A stretch of DNA of 64,000 bases from Mortierella alpina (lineage: Eukaryota > Mortierellomycota > Mortierellomycetes > Mortierellales > Mortierellaceae): positions 496,001 through 560,000 of the forward strand of contig JANATF010000011.1 of NCBI GenBank assembly GCA_029449245.1. Reading direction: 5' to 3'. Position 1 is the stretch's first letter. Every line of letters begins with the position of its first letter. This document shows, one piece after another, positions 11,813 to 26,200 of this stretch. A model generated the notes under the pieces. It was not told the origin of the DNA. It made no database searches and saw nothing but the letters and a program-made list of their open reading frames with translations. The position numbers and the translations under genes were made by a program.

Positions 11813-13052
11813 ATGTCGTCTGCAACAGCTGGAACAGCCTTGGCTGGCCTCAAGGTCATTGAGATCGCCGGACTGGCACCTGCACCGTTCGCCGGCAAGA
11901 TACTCTCTGACTTTGGCGCCGATGTGATCCGTATCGATCGCTCCACCGCCGTCATGAATCTGGACGTGCTTGCGCAGAACAAGCGCTCAATCGCCCTTAA
12001 TCTCAAATCCCCGCAGGGAATCGAGACCCTGATCCGTCTCTGTGAAAAAGCCGACGTGATCATTGAGCCATTCCGTCCGGGTGTCATGGAACGACTCGGC
12101 TTGGCGCCTGAGGTGCTGCTGAAGCGTAATCCGCGATTGATCTATGCGCGTATGACTGGGTTCGGGCAACAGGGGCATTACGCGAAAATGGCAGGACACG
12201 ATATCAATTACCTAGCCATCTCAGGTGTCTTGAGCGTAAGCAACAGTTCCATTTCGGATATTTCTCTTTCCTTGCTCTTCTCTTCTTTCTACAACCAACG
12301 CAAGACACGTTTTTTGATAGACACTTGGCAAGCACGACGACAAGCCTGCGTTTCCGATCAATCTGCTGGCGGATTTTGCCGGCGGCGGATTGATGTGCGC
12401 CCTTGGAGTCCTGCTCGCACTTCAAGAGCGCGCTCGGTCCGGTCAGGGCCAGGTCGTAGACGCGGCGATGATCGAGGGCGCCTCATACATTGGATCCTTT
12501 GTCTATAATATGAACAAAGCCGGGGCCTTGTTCCAGACACCCAGAGGCACTGGACAGTTGGATGGCGGTGCACCGTTTTACGACACGTACAAGACGAAGG
12601 ATGGACTCTATATGGCGGTAGGTGCCATTGAGAGTGAGTTCTACAAGCTGCTGCTTCAGGGGTTGGGACTGGACACTGAGAAGGACAAACTGCCAGAGCA
12701 GATGGACACCCGCGGTTGGCCTAGACTGAAAGATCTCTTTACGACCATCTTTCTGAGCAAGACACAGGAGGAGTGGGTCAAGGTGTTTGACCTGACTGAC
12801 GCATGCGTCACACCTGTGCTGGACTACTACTCTTTGCCGACACCTGCGCCCGCTCCCAGACTGCTGAGGACCCCTGCGAAGGGTCAGCAGCAGCAGCAGC
12901 AAGGGTCAAGTAATGAGGAGGAAATTTTCTTGGAAGTGGGTGGGCAGAGCCGGGATATTCTAGTCGAGGCTGGGTTCTCGGAACAAGAAATTCGGGAGTT
13001 GGTGGCCAAGAATGCGGTTGCGGGTACGGGCTTGGAGAAGGCCTCGCTTTAA
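11813..13052 (+). CDS. CoA-transferase family III enzyme, alpha-methylacyl-CoA racemase-like
   Basis: Two exons, 11813-12235 and 12321-13052 (intron GTAAGC...ATAG), 384 residues. Family motifs run LKVIEIAGLAPAPFAGKILS, DFGADVIRID, LDVLAQNKRSIALNLK and FRPGVMERLG. The three catalytic residues of the racemase subgroup are present: His in GHDINYL (about residue 129), Asp in LLADFAGGG (about 159) and Glu in GAIESEF (about 245). The enzyme would invert the 2-methyl centre of acyl-CoAs in peroxisomes or mitochondria. The last residues are KASL, resembling a weak PTS1 (SKL-like) peroxisomal signal. A short Gln run lies near residue 325. The gene converges on the NRPS, with stops only about 130 bp apart. 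A link to peptide synthesis is possible but unproven, because such racemases are also ordinary lipid-metabolism genes. Confidence 0.85.
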
Positions 13053-13182
13053 ATGGTTTGTGTGTTGCAGACCGAATTAAACACTGCCCAACTGCCAAAA
13101 CAAAAGTGAATATTTTGTTGTCTTTAAGGAATATTCATTTCTCTATTCTATAGTATCTCATCTTCTGTAATATCCTCCATCC

Positions 13183-16100
13183 TCACAAAGCTTTCTCCAA
13201 CTTGGATGCCACGGTTTGCCCGATGATAGTCATCGGTGCCGGCTTGTCCATCTCGATATGAGTGCACTCGACATCATGTACCTCGATAGCTCCCGTAAGA
13301 TAAGGTGTCCAACTGAGAGGATCCACCATTGGCGTCAGCTCATCCTCCTGAAGTGTTGCTCGGAAGAACAAAATGTCACCGCTGTATACTGATGGCTTGA
13401 ATTTCATGGCCAGCACAAAACTGTTGTCGTTGATGGGCTTTGTTCTTTCCCACATTGCACCTCCATCCTCGGAGGAGAATTCACCTCCAAATCGGACAAG
13501 GTGTTCGAGGTTGGCGCCGACTTCTGTTTCGTCGATCTGAACATCGGCAACAATGGAGTAGTCAGCTGTCGAGTCCATGATGGCTAGAAGAGGAACCTGT
13601 TCGCCTTGCTTCTCCAGCTCTGTAGCCATACTGTGTGCCACCGTGCCGCCGAAAGACCAGCCAAGGAGATGGTATGGTCCGTGCGGCTGGATCCGGCGAA
13701 TGTGCTCGATATAGTCCAGAGTCATCTCTTCTACGGACGTTGCCAACTTGGTCTTGCCGTCTAGTCCTCGTGCTTGGATTCCGTACACTGGCTGATCCGG
13801 GTGGAGATGCTTGACGAGACCGATATATGGCCAGCTCAGACCAATTCCCGAATGAATACAGAAAAGTGGCGGCCGCGTGCCAGAAGTCTTGAGAGGGAAG
13901 ATCACGCTGTACTCGTCGTCCTCGCTGGAAGCCTCTTGTAGCAGCTTCTGAGCAAGGTCAGCAACAGTCGGAGCTGCGAACAGCGTATGCAGCTTCAAGT
14001 CGAGTCCCAGACGCGATCGAACACTGCCGGTCATGCGAACTGCAAGAAGCGAGTGGCCACCGAGCATGAAAAAGTTGTCGTGGCGTCCCACCCGATCGAG
14101 CGACAGCAGCTCTGCCCAAATCTCGGCCAGTCCGATCTCGACATTGCCATTGGGTGCTTCGTAGCTCCTTGCAGCAAAGGCGGAGGACTCTGGCTCAGGG
14201 AGAGCGCGTCGATTGACCTTGCCGTTGTTGGTGACTGGAAGGACGTCCAAGCGAACAAATGCAGCCGGGATCATGTACTCGGGCATTCTCGCGGTTAGGT
14301 ACTCTCGCAAGTTGTGAACGAGCTCCTCGTTGTGATCGGCCACAACATAGGCGACGAGACGCTTGTCGCCTCCGTTATCCAGTGCGAGCACTATGGCCTC
14401 ATTCACCAGCTCGTGCTCCACAAGATGAGCCTCGAGCTCACCGAGCTCAATGCGGAAACCGCGGATCTTGACTTGCTCGTCGTTGCGGCCCATGAAGACG
14501 AGATTGCCATCGGATAGGTATCGCACAAGATCGCCGGTCCTGTACATGCGAGCACCCTCGTCCTTGCTGAACACATTGGGAAGGAACCGCTCGGCTGTCA
14601 AGTCTGGTCGGTTAAGGTAGCCATTAGCCAGACCAGCACCAGCAATGTACAGCTCGCCTACAGCTCCAGTGGGGACGGGTTGAAAATGCTTGTCCAGCAC
14701 ATACACTTGAGTGTTGGCCATGGGTCGGCCAATAGGCAAGTACTCCAGCGCATCAATGTTACTGATGGTGGCCTCGTACGTCGTGGCGATCGTGGTTGAT
14801 TCTGTGGGTCCATAGGCGTTGATCAAGCGAACTCGTCCGCCGAGGTTTAACAGCGTAGAGTACGCGTGGAGACTGCCCTGCTCGCCACCAGAGAGGAGGT
14901 ACTTCAGTTTGGACAATTCCTGTCCGATAATAGGGACATAATGGTTCAGAAGCACTGGTGTCAAGAACAGGACAGTGACAGCGTGCTGCTCAAGCAGATC
15001 TGCCAGTCGCTGCGAATCCGTGTAGACGTCGGCATCGACAATGACCATGCGTCCTCCGTTTAACAGCGGCGCCCACACCTCAATTGTGCTGGCATCAAAG
15101 GCTGGATTGGCACCAAAAACCACACAGTCGTCGGATCCATAGTTGGCATGGCCGTTGTTGATCACTAGACGCGTGATGCCATGATGAGGAATCATCACAC
15201 CCTTGGGCATTCCTGTAGATCCTGAAGTATACATCACATACGCAGTGTCGAGACTCGATCCAATCGTGCCGATGGAGAGTGGCATATCTATACGACAGAA
15301 AGAGAATAAGGATGTCAACAAACACGTATACATACAATGTTGTCAGATTTCGGCCATGTAGTGCGACCAATTCATACCTTGCTGATGCAAATCCTTCGCG
15401 TCAATACTCTTGAGACGGAAGAGTGGAACTTGAATGGAATCATGAACCGCCGTGTGTTCGTCAGTAACCAGCAATCTCGCCCCACTATCGGATACGATGT
15501 AAGCCTGGCGGTCTGCAGGCGCCTTGATATCGATTGGGACATAGGCGGCCCCGGCCTTGACAATGGCTAGCTGCGCGGCGACCAGGTCGAAGGAGCGCAT
15601 GAGCAACGTCGGCACAAAGTCACCAGGTTTCACGCCCGCCTCGATCAATCGTCGGGCGAGGTGGTTGGCGCGTGCATTGAGCTCGTTATAGGTCAGTGTC
15701 TGGTCGCCGTGTACTAACGCGATGGCCTCGGGACGCTCTCGAACCTGCTCCTCGAACACCTGGTGAACGCTCTGGTGGGCAGGGAAGGAGGACTTGGTCT
15801 GGTTCCAAGAGTGAACCAGCAGGTCTTGCTCTTTAGCGGGCAACACCCTCAGGCTTTGGATCGGGGCGTCAGGTGAGTGCTCAAGTGCATCGGCTAAGCT
15901 CTCGAGGGCTTGTTGCATGTATCCGCAGATTCTGAGGGAGTCATACGGCTGAACAACTTGGACAGTCACTCCGAAAGCAGAGACAAAGTCCTCCACCGAC
16001 AAGGTGAAAGGGTAGTTGGTACGCTCGTTTCCTTCGATGGCTTCAATTCCATTGTCAGTGGCCGTCTCCGTGGGGGGTGCTGCATAGTGGCGGTAGTTTA

Positions 16101-17259
16101 GGATAGCGCTGAAAAGCGGGGAACCTGAAGGAAGGCTGCTGCAGCGCTGTGCCAGAGCCAAGGAGGCATGCTCGTGCTCGAGCAGAGTCGCCAAGTCAGT
16201 CTGAACCCTCCGAACACTCTCAAGCACGGTCGAGTTCTCAACGTCAACTCTGAGGGGGAGCGTATTGATGAAAAGTCCCATCGCACGATCTGCACCGGAT
16301 CCTCCTTGCATACGTCCAAACAGAACTGTGCCGAAAACAACTTGCTGCTGTCCACTGGTAGCCGCGATGACTTGAGCCCATGCGAGATGGCACAGACTAG
16401 CAAGACTGACTCCAAGACGCTTGGCTTGACTACGAAGGCGGTCATTGAGATCCTGAGGCAGCATGAGATGTGTCTCCGTTACGTCGGCACCTTCTCGATG
16501 AACGTCAGAAAGTCCATATGGGAGAGCAGGAGTGTCGATATCTGAAAGCATCTTGGAGAAGAACTGTTCGTGCTCCTCAACAGTCTTTCCCATGCGCACC
16601 TGCGCGATGAGATTGCGGAATGGCTGTGGTGCAGCGAGGGTGTCTTCCTCACCGCCAAGAATCTTTTCAATCTCCTCCTCCATGATCTCCATGGTTGAGT
16701 GATCGCCGATAATGTGGTGAAGCAATTGAACCATAACACAGCGGCCATCGACATCCTGAGAGTACACAAATTGAACCAACGGAGCGTTGTGAAGCTCAAT
16801 TCGGTACTTCCGAGTGTCGTAGTGTTGCATAAGTTGATCGCTGAGGGATCCATCGGCAGGATCGAGGGTCAGCTCGGTGACTGAGATAACTGCCTTACGT
16901 AAGACAACTTGAGCGGGAACGGCCATGTTCTGCGAGACAATAGCCGTGCGGAGGATATCATGCCGGTCAACGATCTTCTGAACAGCGCCCAAATAACGAT
17001 CAAGCAGATCCTTGTCACGGAAGGTGAATCCGGCGATAAGCAAGTATGGGTCGCCCTCAGTGGCCATCATGTGGTGGAACAAAATGCCGTCCTGCAATGG
17101 TGACAGCGAATAGATGTCCTGAATGTTGGCCACGCCTCCAGGAACCTGATCGACAATACGGTCAATGTCGCCTTGGGTGAGATCGATGAGAGGCAGAAGT
17201 TCCGGGGTGATCTCGGTAGTATCGGCGGTAATGAGATTCGCTGGCGTCTCCGGAGCTGC
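13183..17259 (-). other. NRPS module 5: E/C5 - A5 - T5 - TE
   Basis: E/C5 is nearly identical to E/C4 ([16 protein letters not shown]). The A5 specificity string by eye is DAIFLGATIK, a hydrophobic pocket (Leu/Ile type, tentative). The intron at 15288-15377 is phase 1. The type I thioesterase has PLFCIHSG near its start, nucleophile GWSFGG, a probable acid in IMDST and the catalytic His in CTHIEMDKP. With no epimerisation after module 5, residue 5 should be L. Confidence 0.75.
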
Positions 17260-20200
17260 GTGATGAGTGTTAAGCGACGCGGCCAAGACACTCAAGACAG
17301 GGGTATCGAACAGCGCGCGCACTGACAAGGACAAGCCAATGCGCCGCAATTGCTCAATCATTTGGACAGCCAGTAGCGAATGTCCGCCTAGCATGAAGAA
17401 GTTGTCATTGCGACCAACTCTTTCCATTTTGAGCAACTGCGCCCAGATTGTAGCCAGCGCCGTCTCAACGTCTCCTCGTGGTGACTCATAACCTTGAGCT
17501 GCAAATGCGGAGCTGTCTGGTTTTGGTAGTGCACGACGATTGACTTTGCCGTTGTTGGTGACCGGAAGAGTGTCCAAACGCACAAAGGCGGCCGGAACCA
17601 TGTACTCGGGCATATTTGTAGCGAGATGTTCCCGCAGGGTGAGAGCGAGCTGCTCATTGTGTTCGGCAGCCACATATGCAACCAATCGCTTGTCTCCCCC
17701 TTCGCCCAGAGCCAGGACCACAGCCTCCTTGACCAACTCATGTTCTACAAGACGAGCCTCGATCTCGCCAAGCTCAATGCGGAAACCACGGATCTTGACT
17801 TGCTCATCATTACGTCCCATAAACACTAGGTTGCCGTCGGGTAGGTATCGCACAAGATCGCCGGTCTTGTACATGCGAGCACCCTCATCCTCGCTGAACG
17901 GATCAGGAAGGAATCTCTCGGCAGTCAGATCTGGCTGGTTCAAATAGCCTGTCGCCACTCCAGCACCGCCGATGTAAAGTTCGCCAGTAGCGCCCAGCGG
18001 TACGAGATTACAGTGCTTGTCGAGGACATAAACCTGAGTGTTACCGATGGGCTGTCCGATCGGTAGGCGGTCAAACTTGTTGCCCATATTTGAAGCATTG
18101 AACGTCGCGGCAAATGTCGTGGTCTCAGTGGGTCCGTATCCATTGATGAGGTTCTCTGGTCCACCATGCTTGAGCAGAGCGGCAAAGGTCTCCAGATTGC
18201 CTTGCTCACCACCACACAGGAGATACTTCAGCTTGGCGAGAGCAGGACCAATGCTGAGGACGTACTGATTAAACAGCGCCATGGTCAGCCAAAGTGTGTT
18301 GATGCGATGACGCTCGAGCGCTTTCGCCAGAAGATGCGAGTCCGTGAATGTGTCGGCATCGATAATGACAGCACAGCCTCCGTTGAGTAGTGGCGCCCAT
18401 AGCTCGAATGTACTGGCGTCGAATGCGGGGTTGGCAGCAAAGGCGACACGATCATTGGGTCCAATGTTGGCATAGCCGCAGTTGATGACGAGACGCGAGA
18501 TTGCACGATGAGGGACCATCACACCCTTTGGAACACCAGTGGATCCAGATGTGTACATTGCATAGGCGGTATCCTGACTCGACCCTGCCAGAGCAATGTT
18601 GTCACTTTCCGTAAAGAGAGAGTTGCCAGAATCTAAGGAGGAAAATCAAATGATTAGAACTCTCGCAAGTGGTTGAAGGACGCTCTAAAGTGGAAGATTG
18701 ACGTGCGGCACATACCTAGTCGGAGTAGTTCAACTTCCAATGCTAATGGAACGTTCATATGAACATCAGTGATCAATAGGCTTGAAGCACTGTCCTTTAC
18801 AATAAAAGCCTGGCGATCAACAGGGGCCTTGGGATCGATCGGCACGTAAGCAGCCCCAACCTTGAGAATAGCCAGCTGCGCGGCGACCAGATCAAAGGAC
18901 CGATGAAGAAGCACAGCCACATAATCTCCATGCTTGACGCCCGACTCGATGAGGCGATGAGCCAAGCCATTAGCGCGTACGTTCAGCGCGTGGTATGACA
19001 GCGACTGATCATCATACACCAAAGCTGTAGCTTCGGGAGACAGTGCGGCGTGGTCTTCAAACAACTGGTGGATACGCCTGTCAGCAGGAAAGTCGGCGTC
19101 CGTGTTATTCCAGACTCGAACCATAAGATCACTCTCCTCTGGGGACAAGATGCTCAAGGCGTGGACAGGACTGTCGGGCGACTGCTCTAGTGCACTGGCG
19201 ATACTGAGCAAAGTCTGCTGCATGTACCCACAAATGGCGAGGGAGTCATGCGGCTCCACGATTTGAGCAGTGACACCGAGAGAATCGCCAAAGTCCTCGA
19301 CCGACATGACGAAAGGGTAGCTGCTACGCTCCTGGCCATCGAGGAGTTCAATACCGTTGTTCAACTCTGCCTGTTCGGGTAAAACGACGTTGTGGCGGTA
19401 ATTGAGGATTGCGCTGAAGAGCGGAGAACCTGAGGGGATGCTGCTGCAGCGCTGTGCCAGAGCCAAGGAGGCATGCTCGTGCTCGAGCAGAGTCGCCAAG
19501 TCAGTCTGAACCCTCCGAACACTCTCAAGCACGGTCGAGTTCTCAACGTCAACTCTGAGGGGGAGGGTGTTGATGAAAAGTCCCATCGCACGATCTGCAC
19601 CGGATCCTCCTTGCATACGTCCAAAAAGAACTGTACCAAAAACAACTTGCTGCTGTCCACTGGTAGCCGCGATGACTTGAGCCCATGCGAGATGGCACAG
19701 ACTAGCAAGACTGACTCCAAGACGTTTGGCTTGACTACGAAGGCGATCATTGAGATCCTGAGGCAGCATGAGATGTGTCTCCTTGACGTCGGCGCCTTCT
19801 CGGTGAACGTCAGAGAGTCCATATGGGAGAGCAGGAGTATCAAAGTCTGAAAGCATCTTGGAGAAGAACTGCTCGTGTTCTCCAACACTCTTTCCCATGC
19901 GCACCTGCGCGATGAGATTGCGGAACGGCTGTGGTTCAGCGAGGGTGTCACCGTCACCGCCGAGAATCTTTTCAATCTCCTCCTCCATGATCTCCATGGT
20001 TGAGTGATCGCCAATGATATGGTGAAGCATTTGGACCATGATCCATCGGCCATCGACATCTTGGGCAAACGCATATCGGTTCAAGGGGGCGACATCCAGC
20101 TCGATGCGGTATTTTCGGTCGTCATAGCGCTTCTTGAGTTGGTCAACGATGGGTCCATCGGCAGGATCCAGTGTTAACTCAGTGACTGAAATGGCTGCCT

Positions 20201-23200
20201 TGCGAAGGACGACTTGGGCAGGAGTCGTCATATTCCTCCAGACAATAGCCGTTCGAAGAATGTCATGGCGGTCCACGATCTGCTGAATCGCACCGAGGTA
20301 CCGGTCTAGTAAATCTCTGTCCCGGAAGGCAGTGCAGATCGTGAGCAAGTACGGATCACCTTCAGTGGCCATCATGTGGTGGAACAGGATACCGTCCTGC
20401 AGTGGCGACAACGAGTATATATCCTGGATATTGGCCACGCCTCCTGGTACTTGACTGACGATACGGTCAATGTCGTCCTGATGGAGGTCGATGAGTGGCA
20501 AGAGATCTGGAGTAATCTCGGTGGTGGCATGGGTGATAAGATTGGCTGGTGTCGTTGGAGCCTCAAGTACCACGCACTCACGGCTGATGGACGTGGCGAG
20601 GACACTCAGAACAGGGGTCTCGAACAGAGCGCGCACGGACATGACAAGTCCCATGCGGCGAAGCTGCTCGATCATCTGAACCGCAAGCAGCGAGTGCCCG
20701 CCCAGCATGAAGAAATTGTCTTGGCGACCGATCTTGTCTATCTTGAGCAGCTCTGACCAAGTAGCCGCAAGTGTTGACTCGACCTCGCCTTGAGGTTCTT
20801 CGTACTCTCTGCTAACAAACGCGTCGCTGCCGGGCTCGGGAAGTGCACGGCGATCGACCTTACCGTTGTTAGTCAGGGGCATCGACTCTAGCCGGACAAA
20901 GGCAGCAGGGATCATATACTCGGGCAGACTGGCGCCTAAATACTCGCGCATCAAATGGGGCAGCTGATGAATGGGCTCGCTGATGACATAGGCGATCAGC
21001 CTCTTGTCACTGCCTTCGCCAACAGCCAGCACTACAGCCTCGCGCACCGACTGGTGCTCGACCAACCGCTCTTCTATCTCCCCAAGCTCGACCCGGAATC
21101 CACGAATCTTGACTTGGTCGTCGTTTCGGCCCATGAAGATCAAGTTGCCGTCCGGGAGATAGCGCACCAGATCACCAGACTTGTACATGCGAGCCCCCTT
21201 AGTCTTGCTGAATGGATCAATGAGGAAGCGCTCGGCGGTGAGATCAGGCCGATTGAGGTACCCGGTGGCGACTCCAGGTCCACCGATGTAGAGCTCTCCA
21301 ACAGCACCGAGAGGGACTGGGTTGTGGTACTTGTCCAGGACGTAGGCTTGGGTGTTGGAAATCGGTCGTCCGATAGGCAATCGTTCCAACTGGTCAATGG
21401 TCTCGGCATTGGCCTCATAGGTTGTAGTGTCTGTCGTTACTTCGGTGGGACCATACGCGTTTACCAAACGGACTGGACCACCGAGCCGCAGCAAAGCCGC
21501 GTAGACGGGCAAATTGCCCTGTTCACCACCCGAGACAAGGTATTGCAGCCTTGACAAGGATGGGCCAATGATGGAGACGTAGTGATTCATCAACGCAGGT
21601 GTTAATGAGAGAACCGTGGCCTTGGAGTGATCGAGAACAGCCGCCAGGCGATGTGGATCGGTATAGGTTTCAACATCGACAATGACCATGCGTCCTCCGT
21701 GCAGGAGCGGCGCCCAAACCTCAGCTGTGCTGGCATCGAACGCAGGGTTGGAGCCATAAATCATACAATCGTCCGAGTTCATGTCCACGTAGCCGTTATT
21801 GAAGATCAAACGAGCAATGGCGCGATGTGACACCATAACACCCTTGGGGAGCCCGGTGGAGCCAGAGGTGTACATGACATAGGCGGTGTCACTCGCTGTG
21901 GCAGCATGAAGAGCGACTTCTAATGGCAGTAAAAAAAATATGTGGATTAGTCATCGAACACTGAGGATGGAAGTGAGATGTTGTTCTACCGTTACAGATG
22001 CGCGCATATGTACCTTGCTTTTCTGTCTCGATTGCAAGTTCTTTTCTCAGGCGGAAGATTGGTGTTTGGATCAACGATGTAACAACCACATGGTCGTCCG
22101 TGACCAGGAGTCGTGCACCGCTATCGGCCGCAATGTAGGCTTGTCGATCAGCGGGCGCTTTGGGATCAATAGGCACATACGCAGCTCCGGCCTTGAGAAT
22201 AGCAATTTGAGCTACCACCAGGTCAATAGAGCGGCTGAGCAGTGTAGGGACAAAGTCGCCAGCCTGGACTCCAGCCTGTATCAATTGACAGGTGAGACTA
22301 TCAACGCGCGCACTGAGGTCGCGGAAGGTCACACTGTGGTCGTCATGCTCTACAGCAATGGCATCTGGTGACCTCTTGACCTGGTCCTCAAAAAGATCGT
22401 GGATGCAGCGGTCACCAGGGAAGGGCTTGTCGGTCTGGTTCCATGTCTGGAGCAGAAGCTCCTTTTCCGGTGATCCAAGCAGATCAACAGCCTCGATCGA
22501 CTGAGATGCGTCAATGGACATTGCTGTCAGCATAGCTTCCAGATAGCCGACATGGCGTTCAATGGTGCTGGCATCAAAGAGAGCTGTCGAGTACATCAGA
22601 CTTCCATGAATTTCGTCGTTGTGCTCATATAGCTCAAGTTCCAGGTCGAACTTGACGATCTCATAGTTCAGCTCCTCGAGAGTAGCCTTCAAATTTGGCA
22701 TTCGGAGGGAGCCCATGTCGTCGTTTTGCCAGGAAAACATCACTTGGAATAGAGGTGTCTGGTCCATACGGCGAGGCGGTTGAGCGATCTCGACAACTTG
22801 TTCGAATGGCAAATCTTGATGAGCTTGAGCTGACACTGTGGTCTCTCGAACTCGTTCCAAGAGCTGTTCTACGCTGGGCTCGCCAGAGAGGTCAACGCGT
22901 AGTGCCAAGGTGTTGACGAAGAATCCGATCAGTTGCTCAACCTGCTGGTGGTTGCGGTTGGCACTAGGTGTTCCGATAACAATGTCGTCCTGTCCAGACA
23001 AGCGCGAAAGAACGGCACTCCATGCCGCCAGAGCCGTCATGAACGTCGTGGTGCCTTGCTTCTGACTGAGAACCTTGAGTGCCTGAGAGAGTTGAGAGTT
23101 AAAGCAGATGGGAACAACAGCTCCGGCAAACGATTGCTCTGCTGGATGGGGTCGGTCTGTTGGCAAGTCGATAGAAACTGGCGAGCCGGCGAGATTTTTG

Positions 23201-26200
23201 CGCCAGTACGCGCCCTGCTCTTCAAGGCGGTCACCGGCGAGCCAACGCCTTTGCCAAGCAGCATAGTCTGGATACTGCACATCCAAAGGCTCCAGAGGGT
23301 CGTGCCCACCAGCACAGAAGGATGAATACAGCTCACTCAACTCCCGAATCAACACTCCCATGGACCAGCCATCGGAGACAATGTGATGCTGCGTCAACAT
23401 GAAAACGAACTCGTCCTCGCTAGTGCGTGCCAGACGCGCCCGAATCAAAGGTCCCTTCTCGAGATCGAATGGCGCATCGAACGCCTTTGAGGTTATCTCT
23501 TTGAGCTTGCCCTCCTTGTCCTTCTCTAATGTCAGATCGTGGAAAGGCAGATCAATCCCTGTGGTGGCCGCAAGAAGATGGACTTGGGGCTGGCCATTTA
23601 CGGCGACAAAGACCGTGCGCAGTGCCTCGTGACGAGAGAACAGGGCGTTGAGAGTCTTGTGCAAGACAGTCCTGTCTACAGAGCCTTTCAGACGCATAGC
23701 CAGAGGCATGTGGTACGTGTCGCTGACGCCCGGCATCTGCGCGAGGAACCACAGACGCTGCTGGGCGAAAGAGAGCTCCAGTGGACCCTCTCTAGAAACA
23801 CGGCGAATAATGGACTGGGCTTGATCATCCTGTTGCAGCAAGTTACCGACTACCTCTGCAAACGCTGAAAGTGTTGGAGAAGTGAACAGAGTGGCAACAG
23901 GCACTTGAGCACCGAGCGCTGAGATTCGATTGACCAAGCGAACCGCCACCAGCGAGTGGCCGCCAAGCGTGAAAAAGTTGTCGTGGCGACCGACCTTGTC
24001 AATCTTGAGCACCTCCGACCAGATGGCAGCGACTGCGGTCTCGATGACACCCTCTGGCGGCACGTAGTCCTCGGTGATGAAGGCGGATAAATCTGGGGCA
24101 GGGAGCGCGCGACGGTCGACTTTTCCGTTGTTGGTCAACGGGAATGCGTCAAGGCGGACGATTGCAGAAGGAATCATGTACTCTGGTAGGCTGGCAGCGA
24201 GATGCTCGCGCAGGGTTTCCACCAGACGCTCGGTGGGGTCCGCAACAACGTAAGCGATCAAGCGCTTGCTGCCGCTTTCGCCAAGAGCAAGGACAATGAC
24301 CTCGCGCACTTGAGGGTGCTCAGCAAGGCGCTCTTCAATCTCGCCGAGCTCGATTCTGAATCCGCGGATCTTGACCTGATCATCGTTACGACCCATGAAG
24401 ACTAGGTTACCATCGCGTAAGTAACGGACTAGATCTCCTGTCTTGTACAGACGCGCCCCTTGCGTCTTGCCGAAAGGGTCATCAACGAAGCGCTGTTCGG
24501 TAAGATCTGGCCGGTTGAGGTATCCATTGGCGACACCAGGACCGCCGATGTAAAGCTCACCCACAACGCCGATGGGAACCGGGTTCTGATGCTTGTCCAA
24601 CACATAGAGCTGCGTGTTGGAGATCGGTCGTCCGATAGGCAGACGATCCATGGGTTCTATAGTGCCAGTAGCCACGTACACCGTGCTGACAACAGTGGCC
24701 TCCGTTGGCCCATAGGCGTTGATCATCTGAACTCTTCCACCATGTTCAAAAAGTGCCGAAAATGCCTCAATCGATGCTTGCTCGCCTCCTGCCATGATAT
24801 ATCGCAGGCTAGACAGGATGGGCCCAATGACGTGGACGATTTGATGAAAGAGAGCTGTCGACAGGGTGAGGTAAGTGATGCTGTGGCGGTCCAAGGCTTT
24901 CGCAAGGAGGTTTGCATCAGTAAAGGTTTCGTAGTCGATAATGACACTTCGAGCCCCATGAAGTAGTGGGGCCCAGACCTCAAAGGTACTTGGATCGAAT
25001 GTCGGATTCATCGAGAAAGCAAAGCGATCCTCAGGCGTGATGACAGCAAAACCGTTGTTGAAGACCAAGCGAGCAATGCCTCGATGTGGTACCATGACAC
25101 CCTTGGGTAAACCTGTTGATCCGGAAGTATACATGATATACGCGGTCTCCAAGGACGAGTGTGCTGTGTCAGTGTTGCGTGACTGAGATAGAGAAAAAAG
25201 GTCAGTTAGCGGCGTGTTCAAAGGTCATCGCTCATTCACCGGCATGAGAAGTATTGAAGGATTCAGTGAACTCACATCCAATCCAGAGTACGCTCTCCAA
25301 CTGGCATCCATAGCGGTGCTTATCTTCTCTTCACGGAACGATGGCAGTCGGAACACCGGTGCACCAATGGCAACGGGCACATCGGTATGCTCGTCCGCGA
25401 TTACTATGCGCGATCCACTATCGCTGACAATGTAGGCTTGACGATCCATGGGCGCCTTGGGGTCAATCGGCACATAAATTGCTCCGACCTTGAGAATCGC
25501 CAGCTGAGCAGTAATGAGTTCGAAAGAGCGCTGGAGGTACGTTGCCACCCGGTCTCCATGGATAATCCCTTGAGCACTGAGTTGATATGCAAGATGGCTG
25601 GCTTTGATGTTGAGCTCAGCATAGGTAATTGACTGATCGCCGTGCTCAATGGCAATGGCCATAGGCGTCTGTTTGACTCGTTGCTCAAATAGCGAATGGA
25701 CGCAAGTGTGCTCAGGGTAGGGGCTGTCAGTGGCGTTCCACAGATGGAGCAGTGTGTTGCGCTCATCAAGAGGCAGCACATCCAAGTCCGAGACCGGCAT
25801 ATCAGGGGCATCCTCCAGGGCGAGCACGAGACTAAAGAGCGCCTTCTCCATGTAGCGGCACACATCGGCTGGATCAGCAGGCTGCAGTGCTTGCGCGGTC
25901 AGCCCAAGTGCTAGACCGAAATCCTCCACTGAAATAGCCAATGGATAATTGGTGCGCTCGAGACGTCCCAAGAACTCGATGCCCTCATGGTTAACGAGCT
26001 CCTCCTTGCCAGTGAATTCCAGGTTCGATGGGTCGCTTCCGGTCGTTTGCATCAATGTGTGGCGATAGTTCATGAGGGAGCTGAAAAGTGAGGAACCTGC
26101 TGGGACGCCACTGCAGCGCTGTGCCAGAGCAAGTGAGGCGCTCTCGTGCTCTACCAGCGCCGCGAGGCGCGAATGGATTTGAGAGACACACTCTTGCACA

